Shown in pieces: positions 38,964-49,600 of a DNA stretch of 54,449 nucleotides (positions are counted from its first letter, which is position 1; each line of letters begins with the position of its first letter). The notes under the pieces were generated by a model. It was not told the DNA's origin. It was given only the letters and a program-made list of their open reading frames with translations, and ran no database searches. This DNA is from Myxococcales bacterium (GTDB lineage Bacteria; Myxococcota; Bradymonadia; UBA7976; UBA1532): assembly GCA_020633515.1 (NCBI GenBank), contig JACKDM010000032.1, positions 1 to 54,449 on the forward strand. Direction: 5' to 3'. A program made the translations under genes and the position numbers.

Positions 38964-40022
38964 TCACGGCGCTCGCCACACATGACCCACGGTGCCTTCA
39001 TCGCGATACCCCAGGTTCCCGATCGCGTTGTCCCGCTCCGGCGCGCTCACCGTGAAGAAGTGATTCCCGCTCTCCGGCTGATACATCCGATAGAGCGGCG
39101 TCGACCCGCACACCGGCGCCGCCGCCCAGTAGCCGATCGTCCGCAGCGGCGCGCGCCCGATCTCACACGCCGTCTCCGTCGTGATGAAGAACTTGCCATC
39201 CGGCTTCTGGCACAAGAACACCGCGCGGGTGCCCGGCACATCGCTCGTGTAGAGGTGGAAGAACCCCTGCGCCTCCAGCCGGAACGGCGCCGCCTGCGCG
39301 GCGGCGAGGTCATCGGTGAAGAGATGACCGTTGCCATTCGAGCGATGGATCGGCCGCCGACAGCCCGCGAGCCCCGGATCACACGCCCCGTCGCAGTCGT
39401 CATCGACCGTGTTGCACACCTCGGCCGGCGGCGCGCAGACCGCGACGCCCGCGGCGCACTGCTCGGTCCCCACCGTGCCACACCCCGTCGCGCACTCGAC
39501 GCCCGGCGCGCAGTCCGACTCGAGCTCGCAGCCATTGTCCGGATCCCCGTCGGCGTCGACGTGCCCCGGCGCGCACACCCCGACCGCGCACGCGCCAGCG
39601 ACGCACGCCGCCGTCGCTCGCGGGATCACGCACGTCCGCCCGCAGGCGCCGCAGTTGCTCGGATCGGCCGCCAGATCGGCGCAGCTCCGCCCGCAGACAT
39701 CGAGCGGCGCGCACGCCGCCGGATCGAGGCGGCTCAGGCTCAGGCTCTCAGGCATGGCTTCAGGCTCAGGCATGGCTTTCGGGCTCGGGCATGGCTTGGG
39801 CTCCGGTTTCGGGCATGGCTTCAGGCTCGGGCATGGCCTCCGGCTCAGGCATGGCTTCCGGCATGGCATCCGCCACCGCGATCGGCGGCTCCGAATCGCG
39901 CTCGTCCCCGGCGCGCCCACATCCGGCCGCGGCCCCGCGTCCAACGCCACCACCTCGCTGTCGGCGCACCCGGCGCAGGCCAGCACCAACAACCACCACA
40001 GCCCCGCGATCCGCGCCGGCAC
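38964..40022 (-). CDS. Cys-rich lipoprotein with C-terminal DUF5648-like domain
   Basis: GTG 40022 gives VPARIAGLWWLLVLACAGC, a lipobox. An ATG at 40190 would add an implausible Gly/Ala/Arg extension. A linker of PEPEAMPE repeats follows, with a frame change near 39920 and again within the repeats. Then comes a Cys-rich segment (CGRSCADLAADPSNCGACGR, CNTVDDDCDG of the MopE metal-binding kind). The last 130 residues contain HLFTDDLAAAQ, FHLYTSDVPGT, LYRMYQPESGNHFFTVSAPE and LGYRDEG, the two-fold pattern of DUF5648, found on extracellular proteins. It ends five bases from the convergent methyltransferase gene. It follows the DUF1592/DUF1552 pair on the same strand. Confidence 0.75.
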   Translation of the reverse strand: MPARIAGLWWLLVLACAGCADSEVVALDAGPRPDVGAPGTSAIRSRRSRWRMPCRKPCLSRRPCPSLKPCPKPEPKPCPSPKAMPEPEAMPESLSLSRLDPAACAPLDVCGRSCADLAADPSNCGACGRTCVIPRATAACVAGACAVGVCAPGHVDADGDPDNGCELESDCAPGVECATGCGTVGTEQCAAGVAVCAPPAEVCNTVDDDCDGACDPGLAGCRRPIHRSNGNGHLFTDDLAAAQAAPFRLEAQGFFHLYTSDVPGTRAVFLCQKPDGKFFITTETACEIGRAPLRTIGYWAAAPVCGSTPLYRMYQPESGNHFFTVSAPERDNAIGNLGYRDEGTVGHVWRAP

Positions 40023-40062
40023 CGCCCGCGACCGCGCCCGCGATCGACGCCCTCTGGCGAGC

Positions 40063-40310
40063 CCGGCGCCGCGCCCGGCGCCGCGCCCGGCGCCGCTCCC
40101 CGCGCCCGGCGCCGCTCCGAACCAGCGACCGCACCGCACCCGACGCCTCCCTCGCCCGGCGCCGGCGCGTTCAGCACCGGCGCGCGCCATCCCCCCGACG
40201 CGCGCCGCGCCCCGCGCCCCTGCGCCCTGGCTCGACCCGGCCGCGCCCGCCCCGCCTCGCCCCGGCGCCGCCCTGCCCGCCCCGCCTTCCCCGCGCGCCC
40301 CCCCGCCCCT
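40063..40310. repeat. GC-only low-complexity spacer between the DUF5648 and DUF1552 genes
   Basis: At 40063-40118 the 12-base motif GGCGCCGCGCCC is repeated about four times with small changes. The remaining sequence to 40310 is C-rich with no convincing gene. It separates the DUF1552 stop from the next start by almost 290 bases, so the last gene may have its own promoter. Confidence 0.5.
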
Positions 40311-41672
40311 TCACGCCAAGAGCCCCGGCAGCACGTCGCGCGTCTCCCCGCCGTTCCACCCGAACGTCGGCACGTCCAGCCCCAGCGCCGAGAGCGCCGT
40401 CAACTGCGCCCGGCTCAGGTTGTCCCCCGGCGCCCGCACATGCATGGCATCCACGAAGGCACCCCCCGCGCGCCCCGCGATCAACACCGGCAGCTCCTTG
40501 ACGCTGTGCAGCCACCCCTCCCCGTACTCCGTCGTGCCATACACCAGCCCCGCGTCGAGCAGCGACGTGCCATCGGGCCGCACCCGCGCGCGAAAGGCAT
40601 CGAGGAAGACCGCGAACGCCTCCATCTGATGCCGCGTGATCGCCCGCACGTGCTCCCACAAGCCATCATGACACGTCTTGTGCATGCCATCCGGCACGCC
40701 CAGGTTGCCGAAGACATGCGTCGTCGCCGGCGCCGTCAGCATCAGCGAGAACACCCGCGTCAGCCGACAGTCGACCGCCAGCGCCAACAGCTCACCCATC
40801 ACCCGCGTCTTCGTGATCAGATCCCCGCCATCCGCCGGCGCCGCCGGCACCGCGCACGCCGGCAGCTCCGCGTCGAGCCGCCGCTGCAGGTCGCGCACAT
40901 GGTCGAGGTGCGCGTCGAGCCGCGCCCGATCCCGCGCGCCCAGCTTCGCCCGCAGCCGCCGCGCGTCGGCCTGCACCGCGTCGAGCACCACCAGCCGCCG
41001 ATCGATCTCCGCCCGCTCGCTCTGCTGCACGAAGAGGCGGTCGAAGAGCAGCCGCGGCCGCATGATCGGCAGGTTGATCGAGTACGGGCCGTTGTACGAG
41101 ATGCCATTCCAGTGACCGTAGTCATGAAACCGCGCCTCGCTCACCCCGGCTTCGAGCGACCGGAACGGCGGCGGGCTCGCGTACCACTGCGGGTGCCGCG
41201 CGACGAACTGATCGAGCGTCGGCCGCAGCGCGGTGAGCGAGTGCGAGCCATGGTCGAAGCCTTCCGGCAGGATGCGATCGCCCGTCATCGCCACCATGAA
41301 GCCGCGCATGTGCCCGTCGCTCTGCCCCGGCGGCAGCGCCGGCACCGCGGTGTGCGGCTCGAGCCCGGTGATCGCCGTCACCCGATGGCGCGCGAGCGGC
41401 GCGAGCAGCTCGCTCGGCCGATACTCCGGGCCCACGTCGGGCGGCGTCCACAGATCGGGCCGCCCCGCCTGCTCGGGCCCGTGCCCCGCGTGCCACGGCG
41501 TGCCATTGGCCCAGTAGAACAGCCCGAAGAAGCGATCATCGAGCCCCTGCGCGGCGGCGCGACCGAAGCCGAGCATGGCTTCGAGCGGCGGCAGCGCGAC
41601 CCCGATGGTCGCGCCGGCGAGACAACCCCGCAGGAAGCTGCGGCGAGAGAGCGGAGCCTTCGGGATCAACAT
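40311..41672 (-). CDS. DUF1552 protein exported by the Tat pathway
   Basis: 453 residues. ATG 41672 shares its A with the stop of the DUF1592 gene (TGATG), and GAGGAGGGGG lies just upstream. The N-terminus APLSRRSFLRGCLAGATIGV is a twin-arginine signal, so the protein is exported folded, often with a cofactor. The body has the family layout: FFGLFYWANGTPWHAG, HRVTAITGLEPH, SDGHMRGFMVAMTG, then THVFGNLGVPDGMHKTCHDG near the C-terminus. DUF1552 genes nearly always accompany DUF1592-type genes in Planctomycetes and Myxococcota. Their substrate is unknown. The gene is intact. Confidence 0.93.
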   Translation of the reverse strand: MLIPKAPLSRRSFLRGCLAGATIGVALPPLEAMLGFGRAAAQGLDDRFFGLFYWANGTPWHAGHGPEQAGRPDLWTPPDVGPEYRPSELLAPLARHRVTAITGLEPHTAVPALPPGQSDGHMRGFMVAMTGDRILPEGFDHGSHSLTALRPTLDQFVARHPQWYASPPPFRSLEAGVSEARFHDYGHWNGISYNGPYSINLPIMRPRLLFDRLFVQQSERAEIDRRLVVLDAVQADARRLRAKLGARDRARLDAHLDHVRDLQRRLDAELPACAVPAAPADGGDLITKTRVMGELLALAVDCRLTRVFSLMLTAPATTHVFGNLGVPDGMHKTCHDGLWEHVRAITRHQMEAFAVFLDAFRARVRPDGTSLLDAGLVYGTTEYGEGWLHSVKELPVLIAGRAGGAFVDAMHVRAPGDNLSRAQLTALSALGLDVPTFGWNGGETRDVLPGLLA

Positions 41673-43450
41673 CACTCCCCCTCCTCGACGATCGGCGCCA
41701 CCACGCGGAAGCCATCCGAGAGCACCAGCGCCTCCACGAGCGCCTCGAAGCGATGCCCCCGCGCCGCCATCGCCGCGGCGATGCCATCGATGACACCGCG
41801 CTCGCCGACCGTGTCGAGGCGACCGTTGGCGTGCCGATAGTACTGCTGCGCGATGCACCGCCCCACCCGCGCGTCGTCTTCGAGCGCGCGGGCGAGCGCG
41901 CGGGCGTCGTGCAGCGGGGTGCCATCGAGCTCCCCGCTCGCGTCGATCGCATGCCCGTCGGCGTCGAGCCGGAAGCGCCCGATCGAGTCGAAGTGCTCGA
42001 AGAGGAAGCCCGGCGGGTCGATGAAGAGATGGCAGCCATTGCAGGCCGGGTTGTCGCGGTGCTGTTCGAGCCGTCCCCGCAGCGTCGGCGGCGCGCCCTC
42101 CTCGGGCGAGAGGTCGAGGTCGATGTCGGCCGGCGGCGGCGGCACCGACTGGCAGAGCACCCGCTCGCGGATGTACTTGCCGCGCAGCGTCGGCGAGGTC
42201 TCGGTCGGGTGCGCGTTCATCGTCAGGAACGCCGCGAGGGTCAACAGCCCCGCGCGCGGCCCGTCGGCGGGGAACTCGACCGGCACGAACGCCGTCGCCG
42301 TCGCGCCCGGCGCCTCGACCCCATACAGCGCGGCGAGGTCGCTGTTGACATAGCCGCGCGGCGCCGAGAAGAGCGTGCGCAGGTCGCCCTGCCGGCGGAA
42401 GACCACGTCGTCGACGAGCAGCAACAGCTCGGTCTCCATCGCCGCGAGCAGCCGCGGGCTGAAGCCGGGGTAGCGCGCCGGGTCGCGGTCGACGCGGGGC
42501 AGGCGCGCGAGGTCGAGGTACTGCGCGAAGAACCGATGCGCCGCCTCGCGAGCGCGCGGCGTCTGCAACAGCCGCCGGGCATGGGCGAGCAGCGCGTCGT
42601 CGTCGACGAGCTCGCCCCGCTCGCCCGCCGCGAGCAGCGCCTCGTCGGGCGCGCTGTCGGTCAGCAGGAACGCCAGCCGGCTCGCCATCTCCACGCTCGT
42701 GTACCGCCGCCGCGCCGGATCCGCCGGATCGGGCTCGCCGGCCTCGATCCGGTAGAGGAACCCCGGCGAGGCGAGCAGCGCCGCGAGCGTCGCTTCGAGC
42801 CCCGCGACCGCGTCGGCGCCGCTGGCGCGGGTCACCGCGAGCCAGCCATCGACCTCGTCGGGCGCGACCGGCCGCCGCAGCACCCGCCGCGCGAGCGCCT
42901 CGACCACCGAGCGCGCGCACGGGTCGTCGGCGCTCTCGGGCGCGCAGTCGAGCACCCGCGCCCGCCGCTCGGGCTCGGCGAAGACCGCGCGCGCCACCGT
43001 GAACGCCGCCTCGGTGTACTGCTCGACCCCGCGCGCCGAGACATCGGTCGTCGTGGCGCCGATCGCGTCGAAGAGGAACGGGTTCTGATCGAGCTCGACC
43101 GGCGTCGGCGGCAGCCCGGCGCCGAAGAGGTCTTCGAGGGTGTTGCGGTGCTGCCGCGCGGTGAGCCGCGCCATCACCGGCGGCGCCGGCACGAACGGCC
43201 GCGCGACCGGCGGCTCCGGCTCGGGCGCAGCCTCGGGCTCGGGGGTCGCCTCGGGCTCGGGGATCGCCTCGGGCTCGGGGATGGCCTCGGGCTCGGGCGC
43301 CTCGGGCTCGGGCGCCTCGGGCTCGGGCGTGCCCGGCGCCGCCGGCCGAGGGTCATCGGGCGGCGCCGCCGGCGGGGGCCCCTCCTCGCAGCCGAGGGCC
43401 GCGAGCGTCAACAGCGTGGCGAGGAGCCGGGTCGAGCGACGAGATGGCAT
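41672..43450 (-). CDS. DUF1592-type lipoprotein with c-type haem motif
   Basis: 592 residues from ATG 43450, preceded by GGAGGT. MPSRRSTRLLATLLTLAALG and then C form a lipobox, followed by a (PEPEA)n linker of about 60 residues. Subdomains follow the usual DUF1587-1595-1592-1588-1585 order: LTARQHRNTLEDLFGAGLPP, VVEALARRVLRRPVAPDEVD, YTSVEMASRLAFLLTDSAPD, FFAQYLDLARLPRVDRDPAR, RGKYIRERVLCQSVPPPP, then the haem site C470-NG-C473-H474 (NPACNGCHLFIDPPGF). Such proteins are proposed periplasmic or surface cytochromes of unknown substrate. It is translationally coupled to the DUF1552 gene. The Pro-Glu linker resembles that of the DUF5648 lipoprotein next door. Confidence 0.92.
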   Translation of the reverse strand: MPSRRSTRLLATLLTLAALGCEEGPPPAAPPDDPRPAAPGTPEPEAPEPEAPEPEAIPEPEAIPEPEATPEPEAAPEPEPPVARPFVPAPPVMARLTARQHRNTLEDLFGAGLPPTPVELDQNPFLFDAIGATTTDVSARGVEQYTEAAFTVARAVFAEPERRARVLDCAPESADDPCARSVVEALARRVLRRPVAPDEVDGWLAVTRASGADAVAGLEATLAALLASPGFLYRIEAGEPDPADPARRRYTSVEMASRLAFLLTDSAPDEALLAAGERGELVDDDALLAHARRLLQTPRAREAAHRFFAQYLDLARLPRVDRDPARYPGFSPRLLAAMETELLLLVDDVVFRRQGDLRTLFSAPRGYVNSDLAALYGVEAPGATATAFVPVEFPADGPRAGLLTLAAFLTMNAHPTETSPTLRGKYIRERVLCQSVPPPPADIDLDLSPEEGAPPTLRGRLEQHRDNPACNGCHLFIDPPGFLFEHFDSIGRFRLDADGHAIDASGELDGTPLHDARALARALEDDARVGRCIAQQYYRHANGRLDTVGERGVIDGIAAAMAARGHRFEALVEALVLSDGFRVVAPIVEEGE

Positions 43451-43631
43451 CGGACCTCCGGTGCGGCGCGGGCGCAGCGACGAGCTTGGCAGAACCCGCC
43501 CCGGTGATCCAGCCACCGCAGCCGGTGACGCGACCGTGGCCGACGCCGAGCCCGACCGGCTGCTCAAGAGGCCGGCCCGAGCGCCGTGCGGGAGGCATCA
43601 CCCGATGGTCTGTCGAGCGTGCGCCTGCTCG

Positions 43632-45656
43632 TCAGGCGCGCCTGCCCGGCTTCGGGTTGGCCGGGGCGCGCTTGAGCGCGCGCTTGCGGGTGCGAACGGG
43701 CTTCGCGCGGATGGCCGCGCCGGCGCTGGTCGGGTCGCGCGCGATGCGCTCCAAGACGCCGTCGAAGTCCGGCAGCGTGCCACCGCGCCGCATGGTCTCC
43801 TGCACCACCTCGCCGAGCGCCGCGGCGAGGCGGAAGATGCTCTCGCGGCGCGAGTTGCCGGCGTCGAGGAGGGCGCGCAGCGCGCGGCGCGTCGCGGGCG
43901 GGTCGTCGGCGGCGAGCTGCGTCTCGACCGCCGCGGTGAGCGCGACGCGAAGGCTCGGGGGCAGATGCGGGGACCGCAGCCGGTCGGGGCTGCGTGCGAG
44001 CCAGTCCATCACCGCGTCGATGTGCCGGCGCTCGTGCGCGGCCAGCCAGACGCTCGGGTCCGGATCCCGGTCGCCGTCGTAATCGAGGATGGCATCGCCG
44101 AGGTCGTCCTCGCTCTCGTCGAAGAGATCGTGCAAGTCATCGAAGTCATCGAGCCCGAAGTCGGGTGGCACCATCGCGATCTGCGCCGCGAACGCTTCGA
44201 TCGTGCGCTCCGCGATGGCATGCCCGAGCGGGCTCCCCGCCGGGTCGCGCTCGAGGCCGAGCGCGGCGGCGGCCATCTCGCCCGCCTCCTCGGTCCGTCC
44301 CCCGAGCGCGAGCCACATCGCGCCGAAGCGCGCCATGCCGAGCCAGCGCCGATGCAGGTCGTGTTCGACCGCGGCGCGGTGGGTGAAGGTACACCACTCG
44401 CGGCGGCTGGCCCCCGGCGCGCCGAGGGGCGGCGCCGGGCGACCGATGCCGACGAGGTCGCCCCGATCGAGGAACCACGACGCGAACGGCGGCGCCCGCA
44501 GCCGCTCGACGAGGCCGCTCACCGTGACCGCGCCGCGCGGCTCGACCGGCGGCGGCGCCGCGTCGCCGAAGCGATACACCCGGCGGAAGAGAGCAAGCGC
44601 GCCGCGCGCGTCGAGCGGGATCTCATCGGCCCCGTCGGCGAACGAGAGCACGAGCGCCGCCGCCGCCCCCGCCTCGATCGACACCCAGGGCCCGAGCATC
44701 TCCGCCAGCTCCGCGCGGATCTCTTCCATCTCGTCGAGGTCGGGCACGCTCTGGAACCAGCCGTCGCGCACGAGCCCGGTGGTGCGCACGCAGACCTCGG
44801 CCGCCGCGTGCCCGCCGCCGGGGCGCTCGACCTCGAGGTGAACGATGAACGCGCCCTGCCCATCGCAGCCGGCGAGCCACGCCCGCGCCGGCGGGCGGGG
44901 TGTCGGGGACTCGACCGCCACGGCGCGCAACGCCACCGCCCGCGCCTGCCAGCGCTGGCGCTCGGCGGCCGTGCGCGCCCGGGCGGCCGCGCCTTCGAGC
45001 GCGGCGACCGCGGCCGGATCGGCGTCATCGTCGATCGCCGCGTCGAACACATCGGCGACGTCGGCGAGCGCCGGATCACCGAGCGCCGCGTGATAGAGCT
45101 GCCCCGCCGGCATCCCGAGCCATCGACGCTCGCCCTCGATCCACCCGAGCAGATCGCGTCGTGCCTCGCCCTCCCCTTGCCGCAGGATGTCGCGCAGCGT
45201 CACCGCCCCGGTCTGCGGCTCGGCCTCGACCTCGAGCACGACCGCGCGCATCGCCCGGCGGGCGGTCGTCGCGACGACGTCGGGGCTGATCTTGGCAGCG
45301 ACGCGCTCGACCGCGCGCGGGTCGATGGAGACGAGCGCAAACCACGCCGCGGCGCGCGCCTCGACGTCGACGGCCGCGTCGAGCGCGCAGGCGGTGAGCG
45401 CGTCGACCGCCGCGCGCCGGGGCGCGTGCTTCGCCATCGCGTTGAAGAGCTCCTGATCGAGCACGCTCACCCCGCCGTCGGCGACGATCGCGCGCAGCGC
45501 CGGCGCGAGCGCGGCGCGCTCGACCGACGCCAGCGCCGCGCCGAGCTCGGCCGTGTCCGCGGGCGGTCGCCGCATGATGGCTTCACAGGCGGCGCGCGCG
45601 GCGGCGATATCGTTCGCGGATCGGGCGGTCGTTCTCCGGGCGGAGCGAGCTGGCAT
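43632..45656 (-). CDS. Large cytoplasmic protein of unknown function
   Basis: 674 residues without signal peptide or membrane segments. The N-terminal 230 residues are helical with HEAT-like spacing (RAAAWFALVSIDPRAVERVA). The middle has strands and a Trp/Phe-rich section (LVRDGWFQSVPDLDEMEEIR, PPFASWFLDRGDLVGIGRPA). A strongly acidic stretch (FGLDDFDDLHDLFDESEDDL) precedes a basic tail ending RALKRAPANPKPGRRA. No family or catalytic motif was recognised. The frame is intact, and the neighbours on both sides run in the same direction with gaps of 82 and 181 bp. Confidence 0.75.
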   Translation of the reverse strand: MPARSARRTTARSANDIAAARAACEAIMRRPPADTAELGAALASVERAALAPALRAIVADGGVSVLDQELFNAMAKHAPRRAAVDALTACALDAAVDVEARAAAWFALVSIDPRAVERVAAKISPDVVATTARRAMRAVVLEVEAEPQTGAVTLRDILRQGEGEARRDLLGWIEGERRWLGMPAGQLYHAALGDPALADVADVFDAAIDDDADPAAVAALEGAAARARTAAERQRWQARAVALRAVAVESPTPRPPARAWLAGCDGQGAFIVHLEVERPGGGHAAAEVCVRTTGLVRDGWFQSVPDLDEMEEIRAELAEMLGPWVSIEAGAAAALVLSFADGADEIPLDARGALALFRRVYRFGDAAPPPVEPRGAVTVSGLVERLRAPPFASWFLDRGDLVGIGRPAPPLGAPGASRREWCTFTHRAAVEHDLHRRWLGMARFGAMWLALGGRTEEAGEMAAAALGLERDPAGSPLGHAIAERTIEAFAAQIAMVPPDFGLDDFDDLHDLFDESEDDLGDAILDYDGDRDPDPSVWLAAHERRHIDAVMDWLARSPDRLRSPHLPPSLRVALTAAVETQLAADDPPATRRALRALLDAGNSRRESIFRLAAALGEVVQETMRRGGTLPDFDGVLERIARDPTSAGAAIRAKPVRTRKRALKRAPANPKPGRRA

Positions 45657-45738
45657 GGAGGGACTCCCTCGTCTCGTCCCCCGACTAAGAGACGACCCGC
45701 CCCGACTGTCGCCCCCACTGTCGCCCGGCCGCCCGCCG

Positions 45739-46560
45739 CTACCGCCGCTCCTCGGGCAGCCGCCGACGCATCGCGCGCACGATCACCCGCGTCAGCCCCC
45801 GCATCACGAACCGCGGCGTCAGCCGCCCGAGCGTGATCGCGACCCACGCCATCACCCCCGGGATGATGATCGCCCGCCCGTTCGCCAGCCCCTCGATCCC
45901 CGCCCGCGCGCAGCGCGTCGCGTCGATCTCCATGAACTTCGGCATCGACACCCCGAACGGGTTGTCGGCGACCGCCTCGAACTCGGTCGCCACCGGCCCC
46001 GGGCAGAGCTGACTGACCACGACGCCCTGATCGGCGAGCTCGACCCGCAGCGCCTCGGAGAACGCGGTGACATAGTGTTTGGTGCCCACGTACGCCGCGA
46101 ACATCGGCATCCACGTCAGCCCGAAGCCCGAGCTGACGTTGAGGATCCCCCCCCGCCGCCGCGCGATCATCGCCGGCGCCACCGCGCGCGCCATCGCCGT
46201 CGCCCCGATCACATTGACCCGCAGCATCGCGTCGAGCTTGCCCGGCTCGGCGCGCGCGAACGGCCCGATGTCCCCCATGCCCGCGTTGTTGACGAGCACG
46301 TCGATCCGCCCGTGCAGCGTGATGACATCGGCCACCAGCGCCCGCGCGCTCTCGCCGTCGGTGAGGTCACACGGCCGCACCTCGACCCGGCACCGCGGAT
46401 GCGCCGCCCTGAGTTCACCCGCGAGCGCCGTGAGCCGGTCTTCGCGCCGCGCGACGAGCACGAGCACATCCGCCCGCGCCGCGAGCAGCCGCGCCGCCGC
46501 CTCCCCGATACCCGAGGACGCGCCGGTGACGAGGATGACACCTTCGATGGGGGTCTTCAT
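45739..46560 (-). CDS. Short-chain dehydrogenase/reductase
   Basis: 273 residues with the classical SDR motifs: nucleotide-binding VTGASSGIGEAAA at residues about 11-23, VLVNNAGMGDIG, Ser in LNVSSGFG and the YVGTKHY active site (Tyr-x3-Lys). The C-terminal part has hydrophobic segments (AIIIPGVMAWVAITLG) and basic residues, suggesting membrane association, as in SDRs acting on lipid-like substrates. It follows the metzincin gene by 40 bp on the same strand and probably shares its transcript. No ribosome binding site is evident before ATG 46560. Confidence 0.92.
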   Translation of the reverse strand: MKTPIEGVILVTGASSGIGEAAARLLAARADVLVLVARREDRLTALAGELRAAHPRCRVEVRPCDLTDGESARALVADVITLHGRIDVLVNNAGMGDIGPFARAEPGKLDAMLRVNVIGATAMARAVAPAMIARRRGGILNVSSGFGLTWMPMFAAYVGTKHYVTAFSEALRVELADQGVVVSQLCPGPVATEFEAVADNPFGVSMPKFMEIDATRCARAGIEGLANGRAIIIPGVMAWVAITLGRLTPRFVMRGLTRVIVRAMRRRLPEERR

Positions 46561-46600
46561 GCGCCCGACGATACAACCATCGCCGGGCGCGGGCGAGAGA

Positions 46601-49600
46601 TCAGGGCGAGTACGGGTTCCCGAAGTTCATCATCGGCGAGAGGTCGGCCATGATCTTGATCAGCTCGATGTGATCGTACAGCGACGCCCCCGCGGTCGCC
46701 CGCAGGCTCGCGTTGAAGCCGGCGGTGCAGTCGTCGGCGTCGGTCTCGGTCAGGCCGTCCTCATCGCACATGTCGCTGTTGCGCATCAGCCGCCACGCGC
46801 GCTCGAGCACGCCCTGGCCGGCGCCGACGCGGTCGGCGTAGCGCAGCGCGCCGTAGACCATGCCGCTCGTCGGATCGGTGAACGTGATCATCCGGTTGGG
46901 ATCGACGTTCGGCGCCTCGCCGGTGCCGAGCACGAAGATCCGCGACTCGTCGCGGAAGCTCTGGTCGTAGTTCTCGAAGAACCGCGCCTGACCCATCACC
47001 TGCCAGTAGAGCTGCACCGTGAAGGTGGCATACGGATCGACCGGCATGTCGTGCTTGGCTTCGAGCGCGCCGGCGTAGTTGGGGAACCGCATGACACCGT
47101 CGCCGTCGAGGTAGGGACCCACCTCGCGGAAGTCACCATCGGTCAAGGCCGCGCTGATCTTCGAGATCTGCCGCGGGAAGGTCGAGTAGTACGACACCTC
47201 CCACTCGCGCAGATCCTCCGGCGACGAGCGGGCGACGAAGTTGGTCTCGCTGTCCGAGAGCGCCTCGATCGCCATGATCTTGTCGAGGTAGAAGCCGACG
47301 TGGTGCAAGCACTCGTGCCAGAAGTAGCCACACTCGCGACCGTCGACGTTGAAGCCCCAGTCGGTCGAGAAGTAGCGGCCGTTGGTGACGTCGAGCTCGA
47401 GCGGGCTGACGAGGCTCGGGCTCTTGATGACCATGCCATAGCCATCGGGCGTCTGCGTGACCATGCGATAGCCGCCGATGTCGGGCATCATCACCGTCTG
47501 CACGAGGTAGTTGAACGCGTTCTGCACCGCCCAGGTCTTGCCACCCCAGCCGGTCGTCGGCTCGGTGAGGAAGCGCTGCATCACCTCGGGGCCGTAGAAC
47601 TGCGGCAGGAGCGCGTTGTAGAGCCCGTAGATGTCATGCCACTTCTTGAGGCGGTCGTAGATGCGACCGTACCACCGCTCGACGTAGTTGAAGTGGGTGC
47701 TGCTGATGCTGCCGCGGGGGAAGCTGCGCTGGATGTACCAGGTGTTGAGCTCGTCGATGATGTTCTTCATCCGCTCCGCCGGATCGGCGCCGAAGTCGCG
47801 GGTGAGGCACGAGTCGCTCAGGTTGGCGCGGCTGTGCGAGCAGTAGATGTAGGGCACGCGGATCTTGGTCTCACCGTCGACGGTCGCCGTCGAGAAGTCG
47901 GCCGAGACATCGGCGACGTCGACGAGGCGGCGGTTGTCTTCGGCGTAGAGCCGGTCGCCCATGCGGTTGTAGAAGGTGGTGTAGTGCACCGCCTCGGGGC
48001 CGTTGCCGCGGAAGAAGATGACGTCGCCGTCGGTCTCGAACCACTGGGTGAACCAGCTCGGGTCGACGCCGGCGGTGTCTTCGAAGACCTCGACCTTGCC
48101 CGCGTAGCCGAAGAGGATCGCGGCGCGGTCGTACTTGCCGATGCCACGGCCGTCGATCGTGTAGCGGCCGGCGTAGTCCATCACCGAGCTGTAGGCGTGG
48201 TTGTAGAGCTTCGCGTCGATCTCTTCGGTCGTGATGGGATCGACGTCGGTGCGCGGGCCGACGTTGCCGTCGTCGCGGATGTGCCAGTAGTCGTCGTGGT
48301 AGTTGATGGCATCGTCCGAGCCACCGAAGTTGTGCATGAGACCGAGGCTGTGGCCGACCTCGTGGGCGAGCACGGCGGTGTAGATGGCGCGGCGGGCGGC
48401 CTCGTAGACCTCTTCGGGCGGCTTGCCCTGCAGGTCGCGGGCGAGGCCCATCAGCGCGTCGTCGGCCATCTCGGGCAGGTACTTGTTGTGCCGCGCCGCG
48501 AGCTCCTCGCGGATGCGGGCGCGGTCCTTCATGAACTGGCCGAGGCCGCCGCGGGCGACGCTGACCCGATCCATGATGTCATCGGTGAGCGGCATCGAGG
48601 GATCGTGCCCGGTCGCGGCGAGCAGCTCGTCGTCGACGAGCAGATCCTCGATGTAGGTCCCCGCGACCTGCGCGAGCCGGCCGGTCGAGCCGCTGCGCTC
48701 GCCGTTGGCGAGGCCCTGGCGGTACATGTCGTCGAAGAACGGCTTGATCCACTTCTCGACGCCGTGCTGCGCCTGGAACTGCTCGTCGGCGGGCGTGATC
48801 GGGTAGCGCCGGCCCTGCCAGAAGCGCGCGGCCGGGCCGTTGGCGATCTGCTCGACCATGTAGCCGGCCTCGTCGAGCCCGTAGGTCTGGCTCAGCGCGC
48901 CCGGGTCGCTGTTGACCGCGTCGCGCCAGCCGGCGAGGTCGAGGCCGTTGATGTATTCGGTGGGATCCCGGTCGCCGTTGAGGAGCTCGATCATCTCCTG
49001 CACCTGATAGGCGGCCGTGTTGTTGTGATGGTAGACGTATCCCATCCCGCTGATGATCTCGCCGGTCTCGGGGTCGTTGTTGGACGGGCCGAGGCCGAGC
49101 AGGCCATAGGTCATGTACTTGGGGATGTAGGCCATGAACGAGTAGCGGATGTCACCGAGCCGGGCGACGGTGCCGGGCGCGCCGCACTCGGCGGGGTCGC
49201 CTTCGCGGACCGGGTTGTTCTCGCAGAGGATGAACGCGGGGCCCTTGGGATCGTGGCCGAGCGCCTCGACGGCGTCGGTGAAGACGCTGTTCCACTGCGC
49301 CGCGACGTCACGGGCGACGGGCTTGAGGTCCTCGGGGAAGTCGGTGTTGACGTGGTAGACGATGGGACGCAGCTCACGCTCGGCGTAGGGGATGGGATCG
49401 CCGTTGTCGTCCCACCACTTCTTCCAGAGGTTGTGCCGGTTGAGGAAGCGCTTCTTCGTCTGCTCGCGGATGCCATTGTGATCGTCGTAGACGAGCCGAT
49501 CGGTGGTGAAGAAGCCGAAGACCTCGGTCTGCTTGCCCTTGTAGGGGAGCAGCTCGTACTGATGGTTCGGGTCGATCTTCTTGAAGCTGTTGCGGATGGT

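Noticed and set aside
40023..40190. Upstream ATG start for the DUF5648 lipoprotein
   Set aside because: It would place a Gly/Ala/Arg low-complexity stretch before the lipobox signal, which would not function in export.
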